Shown here: piece after piece, positions 42,637 to 46,641 of the stretch
Layout of the letters: every line of letters starts with the position of its first letter
How positions within the stretch are numbered: position 1 is the stretch's first letter
Assembly: GCA_016839785.1 (NCBI GenBank)
Contig: JAEOTQ010000045.1
Span: 1 to 46,641, forward strand
DNA from: Candidatus Hodarchaeota archaeon
GTDB lineage: Archaea; Asgardarchaeota; Heimdallarchaeia; Hodarchaeales; Hodarchaeaceae
DNA length: 46,641 nt
Direction of reading: 5' to 3'
Translations under genes and position numbers: made by a program
The notes under the pieces: model-generated
Told to the model about the DNA's origin: nothing
Seen by the model: only the letters and a program-made list of their open reading frames with translations
The model's database searches: none

Positions 42637-44979
42637 TCATGAGATTGGTTTTCCTAGACGCCATTCAACCTCAAATTTAATTGATTCCTTAATTTGATCA
42701 AGAATATGAGGAGCTAATCCTAGGTATTCAATACAAATTAGCTGATCCATTTTCCTTTGGATCAATGAATATTTAGTCTTTTCTCCAAATCGGGGGATTG
42801 GAAGTTCGATTAGTTGATCCAAAAGTTTTCTTAGTCTGCGTAAAATATTTTTTGGAACTAGTCTTGGATCAAGGGTGAGTAGATTTCGACATTCCCGCAA
42901 AGATAACTTCAAGGAACCTAATCCTAATGTTCTTGTCCCTTGAATCTCACGTAACAAGATTCCTAGAGATGAATTCATGAATCCTACAAGAAAATCATTC
43001 CAATCAGGATTATCCGGCCAAAATCCGATCCATTGTTTATCTATATGGAATTTCTGTTTATTGTATGCAACAAACGACCGCAAATACGTCATATTTGGAA
43101 TTATTAAAACTGGTTGAATTTTAGTAATTTGATACCAAGTCTTCTTACTTTTGTTACGAAAATAGGGTCGGGAGAGAAGCTCATCTTCATATGTACTTAG
43201 ATAATGTTGTAAATTCTGGTCTAATTCAAGAATAGGACCAGATGGAATATATAGTAAGGATAGAGGGTTTTTAGGGGAAGCGGTACTTAAGCTAATATTG
43301 TCTTTTGGTGACTTTGTCATGGGTACTAAGTAGTTTTGAGAAATATCATAATGACGGATTTTCTCTTCTGTCAAATAAAAAAATCTGTTTGCTCCAGTTG
43401 TAGAGCCTAATCTGAGATTCCCTAACTGATTTAAGAGACAAAATTTATCTTTATTAGCCAGAAGAATCTTATGTAGTAAGAAAGGTGCCATATTGAAGTA
43501 GTCTATTCTCAAAATGGGAAATTCATTGATAAGTTCTTGTGAGAAAAACATGTGGGGATTCGAGATCTGACTGATTCGATAAACATCACTTTCAGCAGAT
43601 TTAATAGTAACATTGGGTATGAGAGTTGAACATTGCATTTCCGCGGGTTTTAAATACTCAGATAATGGATCGATGTTTTCTAATAAGTTAGATAATTCTC
43701 CTTTCCAAACTAATAGATTAGTATACTGTTCATCATCAAATTTTTCTATTTTATGACCAATAATTATGTTAGTAATGATTTCTGCTGTTTCCCAAGGTTC
43801 TGAAGGGAGTTCTAGGATAAGGTCAATATTGAAATATTTGTCAAACAGAAGAAAGTTTATTGGAGCTAAAAACCGGGAAGAATACCAAGATCGTGATAAC
43901 ACTAGTCCAAGTACTCCGTTGGAGGTAAGTTTAAGCATAAGCTTCATCCAAAAATAAAAATAAAGATCTGCTTTGGAATCAATTTGATGGTTATTCTCTA
44001 GAAAAACTGATTGATATTCAGGTGAAGCCAAGAGTTTTTCAATAATTTTCCTCTTATCAATGTCATGATGACGGATATAAGGGGGATTTCCTACGCACAA
44101 GTCATATTTTATATTTGCTACGTCATCTTCGAGTAAAAAATTTGTCTCTTTTATATTTGATAGTGATGCCAAGAATTTTTCCATATCTGAAATTGACGTT
44201 GATTCATTTGGTACAATATTTGTTATCCAATGATGAAGAAAAACTAATTTTGTCAAGATAATATGATCAGAATCAATATCATAACCGTAAATATTTTGAC
44301 AGAAGTTTTCAAAAATCATCTTGTATTCGTTAATGGAGATTCGATTCTGTACCTGTGAGATTATATGGGTAAAAGAATTGATTATCTCGTGTAAAAAGAG
44401 TCCTGTTCCGCAACTTGGATCGATTACAGACATAGAAGATAATTTATCTATAAGGAAATTAAGAACATCTTCATTCGAGTTTGAAAAATTGTGTCGAAAA
44501 AGAATTTGATGGATAATTGAATGATTGGCCACAGAATCAATTTTGAGAATCAAGTACTGATACAGGCTATAATAACAGATGAACTGGACCTGATCTGGGG
44601 GAGTAAAGTATAATCCAGTAGTCTTTTTCTTACGAGTTTGTGTTAAAGATTCAAAAATATGAGATAATTTATAGATATCAATACCTTCTCTAATCACCTC
44701 ATATATTGCTTTCCACCACCAATTGGTGGTTTCTAACAGTTTTATAACATGATCAATCTGCTTATTATTAAAAGATTTAAGGATAAATCTAATTTTGGGA
44801 AGATTTTTGTCATTAGATAAAGATTGTAAGAAATTACTTCTATCAGTTACGTTGGGTACCTCTGAAATTGGAAAAACATAATAATATGTGAAGATACATT
44901 TGAAAAACGGAAGTAAATCTGATTGTTCCATAGATTCTTTTTCTAAACGCTTCAAAAAGTCCTGAAGTAAAGACGTCAT
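42637..44979 (-). CDS. N6-adenine DNA methyltransferase (Eco57I/TaqI-like), no nuclease seen
   Basis: A 780-residue protein from ATG 44979. About 115 helical N-terminal residues precede TTGLYFTPPDQVQF. Motif I is IDPSCGTGLFLHE (D187) and motif IV is N298-P-P-Y301 in LCVGNPPYIRHHD. The post-motif region LVLSRSWYSSRF is typical of Eco57I-type methyltransferases. The C-terminal half has target-recognition features including LGNLRLGSTTGANRFF and FMNSSLGILLREIQG. No PD-(D/E)xK motif is seen in the N-terminal region. Its TGA overlaps a possible ATG of the deacetylase-family gene. It is the fourth methyltransferase of this class within about 16 kb. Confidence 0.87.
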   Translation of the reverse strand: MTSLLQDFLKRLEKESMEQSDLLPFFKCIFTYYYVFPISEVPNVTDRSNFLQSLSNDKNLPKIRFILKSFNNKQIDHVIKLLETTNWWWKAIYEVIREGIDIYKLSHIFESLTQTRKKKTTGLYFTPPDQVQFICYYSLYQYLILKIDSVANHSIIHQILFRHNFSNSNEDVLNFLIDKLSSMSVIDPSCGTGLFLHEIINSFTHIISQVQNRISINEYKMIFENFCQNIYGYDIDSDHIILTKLVFLHHWITNIVPNESTSISDMEKFLASLSNIKETNFLLEDDVANIKYDLCVGNPPYIRHHDIDKRKIIEKLLASPEYQSVFLENNHQIDSKADLYFYFWMKLMLKLTSNGVLGLVLSRSWYSSRFLAPINFLLFDKYFNIDLILELPSEPWETAEIITNIIIGHKIEKFDDEQYTNLLVWKGELSNLLENIDPLSEYLKPAEMQCSTLIPNVTIKSAESDVYRISQISNPHMFFSQELINEFPILRIDYFNMAPFLLHKILLANKDKFCLLNQLGNLRLGSTTGANRFFYLTEEKIRHYDISQNYLVPMTKSPKDNISLSTASPKNPLSLLYIPSGPILELDQNLQHYLSTYEDELLSRPYFRNKSKKTWYQITKIQPVLIIPNMTYLRSFVAYNKQKFHIDKQWIGFWPDNPDWNDFLVGFMNSSLGILLREIQGTRTLGLGSLKLSLRECRNLLTLDPRLVPKNILRRLRKLLDQLIELPIPRFGEKTKYSLIQRKMDQLICIEYLGLAPHILDQIKESIKFEVEWRLGKPIS

Positions 44980-45168
44980 CAATCTACCCTTATATTGCTA
45001 TATTGAGGTTCAAACGATTTTAATCTCATACAAACGATGAGTCGTATTCATTGATTTAGCCACATATTTTATTCTCTTTTTAACTTAAGATCGATATCGA
45101 TTTCATTCCTCTCACTCTGAAGAAAGGATAAATATCTCGTTTAACTGATACTATATGTCTTGAAATCA

Positions 45169-45798
45169 ATGACAAAAATAAAAAAAATTCAGATAATAAA
45201 TGAAATTAGAATTTCAGCCATCATTCCAATTTCTGAAGTCAACGGACCTGGTCCACATTATACAATATGGGTTCAAGGGTGCAGTTTGAACTGTAAAGGC
45301 TGTTTCAACCCTCTAACTCATGACCGTGAATTAGGAAAAGTAGAGAAGATATCAGATATAGTTCAGGACATTAAGAAACTATGGTTGGAAAAAAAACTAA
45401 CCGGGATAACGATAACAGGAGGAGAACCTTTTCAACAAATCGACCAAATAATCATTTTAACTAAGCAGATCAAGGCACAAACTGATCTAGGTATTATAAT
45501 TTTAACTGGTTACAGTCCACGAGAACTTGAACAGTTCCTAAATATACAATCACTCACTAAAAATGTCGATTTAATTATTGCAGGTCGATTTCGAAAGGAA
45601 ATGAAGATTCAATCAGGATTAAAGGGTTCTAGCAATAAAAAGTACATATTCACTACTGATTTCTATAAGAAATTTGATTTAGAAAACATTCCACAAATGG
45701 AAGTGTTTGCAAACGAACTTGGTGAAATAATAGTAACTGGAATTGAACCAGGACCTGTCCTTGAATCGATAGCTCCGGAATTCCCCTCTGAACAATGA
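45169..45798 (+). CDS. Radical SAM activating enzyme, NrdG-like
   Basis: A 209-residue short radical SAM protein. The iron-sulfur motif is C38-x3-C42-x2-C45 in VQGCSLNCKGCFNP, followed by TITGGEPFQQ (the GGE motif for SAM) and ILTGYSPRELE. Size and motifs match the activase of anaerobic ribonucleotide reductase and related glycyl-radical activases with one cluster. No NrdD partner is in the window. ATG 45169 is chosen; TTG 45160 is possible. It is divergent from the fourth methyltransferase across about 190 bases, in which I see no other gene. Confidence 0.85.
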   Translation: MTKIKKIQIINEIRISAIIPISEVNGPGPHYTIWVQGCSLNCKGCFNPLTHDRELGKVEKISDIVQDIKKLWLEKKLTGITITGGEPFQQIDQIIILTKQIKAQTDLGIIILTGYSPRELEQFLNIQSLTKNVDLIIAGRFRKEMKIQSGLKGSSNKKYIFTTDFYKKFDLENIPQMEVFANELGEIIVTGIEPGPVLESIAPEFPSEQ

Positions 45799-45809
45799 TT
45801 CCTCACAGG

Positions 45810-46641
45810 TTAGGACTTATCGACATTTAAAACAAATTGAATCGCAATTTCGGTAACTTTCGCAATCTTTCCCCCATCGAGTTTATCTGCAGTGTCTTCT
45901 AAAGTATGCCAATGAGGAGGTGTTCCTTCCTTTGCTAATCCGAAGATTGTCGTAGCATGTAATCCCTTTCTTGAGAAATTAGCAGCGTCACTACCAGCAA
46001 AAGGTAGGGGGCCAATTCTTATAGGAACTCCAACCTGATCAGCAGCGACAGATACGTAATCAACGACTTTTTGCGAATGTTTTGCTAAAAACATTGGTTC
46101 TTGTGTCGCTAACAAATATTCATCCGCACTAAGTGTTTCTAAATTAAATAACATTCCATCACGAGTGAGAAGTTCTTCTTTGTGGTGAGATACAAATCGT
46201 TTAGAACCTCTCATGTGCTCTTCTCCTGCAAAGCTCACCAGCCAAATTTCCGTTTCTTCTGGCTTAAATTTTGCTAAGTGTCGCCCACATTCAATAATTG
46301 CACCAACGGCAGTTAGATTGTCATTTGCTCCCATCACTATCTTGTTTGACCTAAGAAAGAGAGTGATAATTGTAACGAATACTATTCCCAGAAATGAGAA
46401 CGTAATTTGGATTGGATCTAAGATCAGAAATAACTCCTGGTTTGGAGCAAACGCTTTTAGCAGACTTATTATAATATTAATAAGCACAATTACTACTGTA
46501 AATACAATAAGATAAGCTGATTTTTCTCCTAATTTCCCAAAGAGAGGAAACTCGTATGCCGAATCGTGATGACCTGAAAGTAAAACTAGTTTCTTAGGGG
46601 GGTTTTTTGGTTTAATTTTCCCCACAACATGGAAGGTTGAT
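45810..46641 (-). CDS. M28 family metallopeptidase with internal membrane hairpin (5' truncated by window edge)
   Basis: The frame runs off the right edge of the window, so this is the C-terminal 276 or so residues. M28 zinc ligands are visible: the His in LLSGHHDS, the Asp in MGANDNLT, the Glu pair in FAGEEHMRG, the Glu in FNLETLS and the His in PPHWHTLEDT. Between the first His and the Asp lie about 80 residues with two membrane segments (SAYLIVFTVV... and DPIQITFSFLG...), where soluble M28 enzymes have only about 15. A GTG inside the fragment could mimic a start, but the upstream residues STFHVV fit the family strand before GHHDS, so the gene very likely continues. It probably cleaves peptides or N-terminal residues at the membrane. 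Confidence 0.85.
   Translation of the reverse strand, partial: STFHVVGKIKPKNPPKKLVLLSGHHDSAYEFPLFGKLGEKSAYLIVFTVVIVLINIIISLLKAFAPNQELFLILDPIQITFSFLGIVFVTIITLFLRSNKIVMGANDNLTAVGAIIECGRHLAKFKPEETEIWLVSFAGEEHMRGSKRFVSHHKEELLTRDGMLFNLETLSADEYLLATQEPMFLAKHSQKVVDYVSVAADQVGVPIRIGPLPFAGSDAANFSRKGLHATTIFGLAKEGTPPHWHTLEDTADKLDGGKIAKVTEIAIQFVLNVDKS

Noticed and set aside
45810..46625. Complete M28-type gene starting at GTG 46625
   Set aside because: The frame is open to the window edge and the residues before this GTG fit the family's strand ahead of GHHDS, so the true start is outside.

Overview
The window is about 46.6 kb of AT-rich, gene-dense DNA from an archaeon. It shows archaeal TATA-like boxes upstream of several genes, GGAGG-type ribosome sites inside operons, F420-linked and B12-linked enzymes, FG-GAP and C-terminally anchored surface proteins, and large Cache/PAS sensory proteins. 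A small gene at 26.6-27.0 kb looks like a profilin, which points to the Asgard archaea and, as an inference, to a Heimdallarchaeia-like lineage. No tRNA, rRNA, CRISPR array, transposase or phage gene was seen. Both ends of the window cut through genes.

Layout. 0-3.6 kb: a DUF58 protein with two multi-pass membrane proteins. 3.6-5.6 kb: an amidohydrolase of the SAH/MTA deaminase type followed by a SAM-dependent methyltransferase. 5.7-7.7 kb: two membrane-anchored surface proteins, one an eight-repeat beta-propeller. 7.8-9.4 kb: two coiled-coil genes, the first interrupted by an in-frame TAG. 9.4-13.4 kb: a PadR-type regulator with a HAAS-type membrane partner, divergent from a Cache-PAS histidine kinase. 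13.6-17.3 kb: a four-gene ABC-2 exporter operon (ATPase, permease, ATPase, permease). 17.3-24.6 kb: a secreted protein, an aminotransferase, a possible tandem longin/roadblock-like protein, a stand-alone EF-Tu domain-2-like protein, a REC-PAS5 protein and a Gfo/Idh/MocA oxidoreductase. 24.6-29.2 kb: a four-zinc-ribbon membrane protein, a YdjM-like membrane hydrolase, the profilin, a phosphohexomutase and an F420-NADP oxidoreductase-like protein.

29.2-37.3 kb is the most unusual part. Two N6-adenine-type DNA methyltransferases lie immediately downstream of a class II (bacterial-type) CCA-adding/poly(A) polymerase-like protein. That protein is fused to a P-loop kinase-like domain whose Walker A motif sits at the extreme C-terminus, so the domain looks circularly permuted. 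A third, large methyltransferase diverges from them. A fourth lies at 42.6-45.0 kb, just upstream of a histone-deacetylase-family gene. No restriction nuclease is recognisable beside any of them.

37.5-46.6 kb holds mostly metabolic genes: a 55-codon small gene, a threonine dehydratase-like enzyme, an operon of a haloalkane dehalogenase-like hydrolase with a PduO-type cobalamin adenosyltransferase and an NTF2-like protein, a membrane protein paired with a winged-helix regulator, an NrdG-like radical SAM protein, and an M28 peptidase with a transmembrane hairpin inside its catalytic domain. Functions are read from motifs by eye; no database search was possible.
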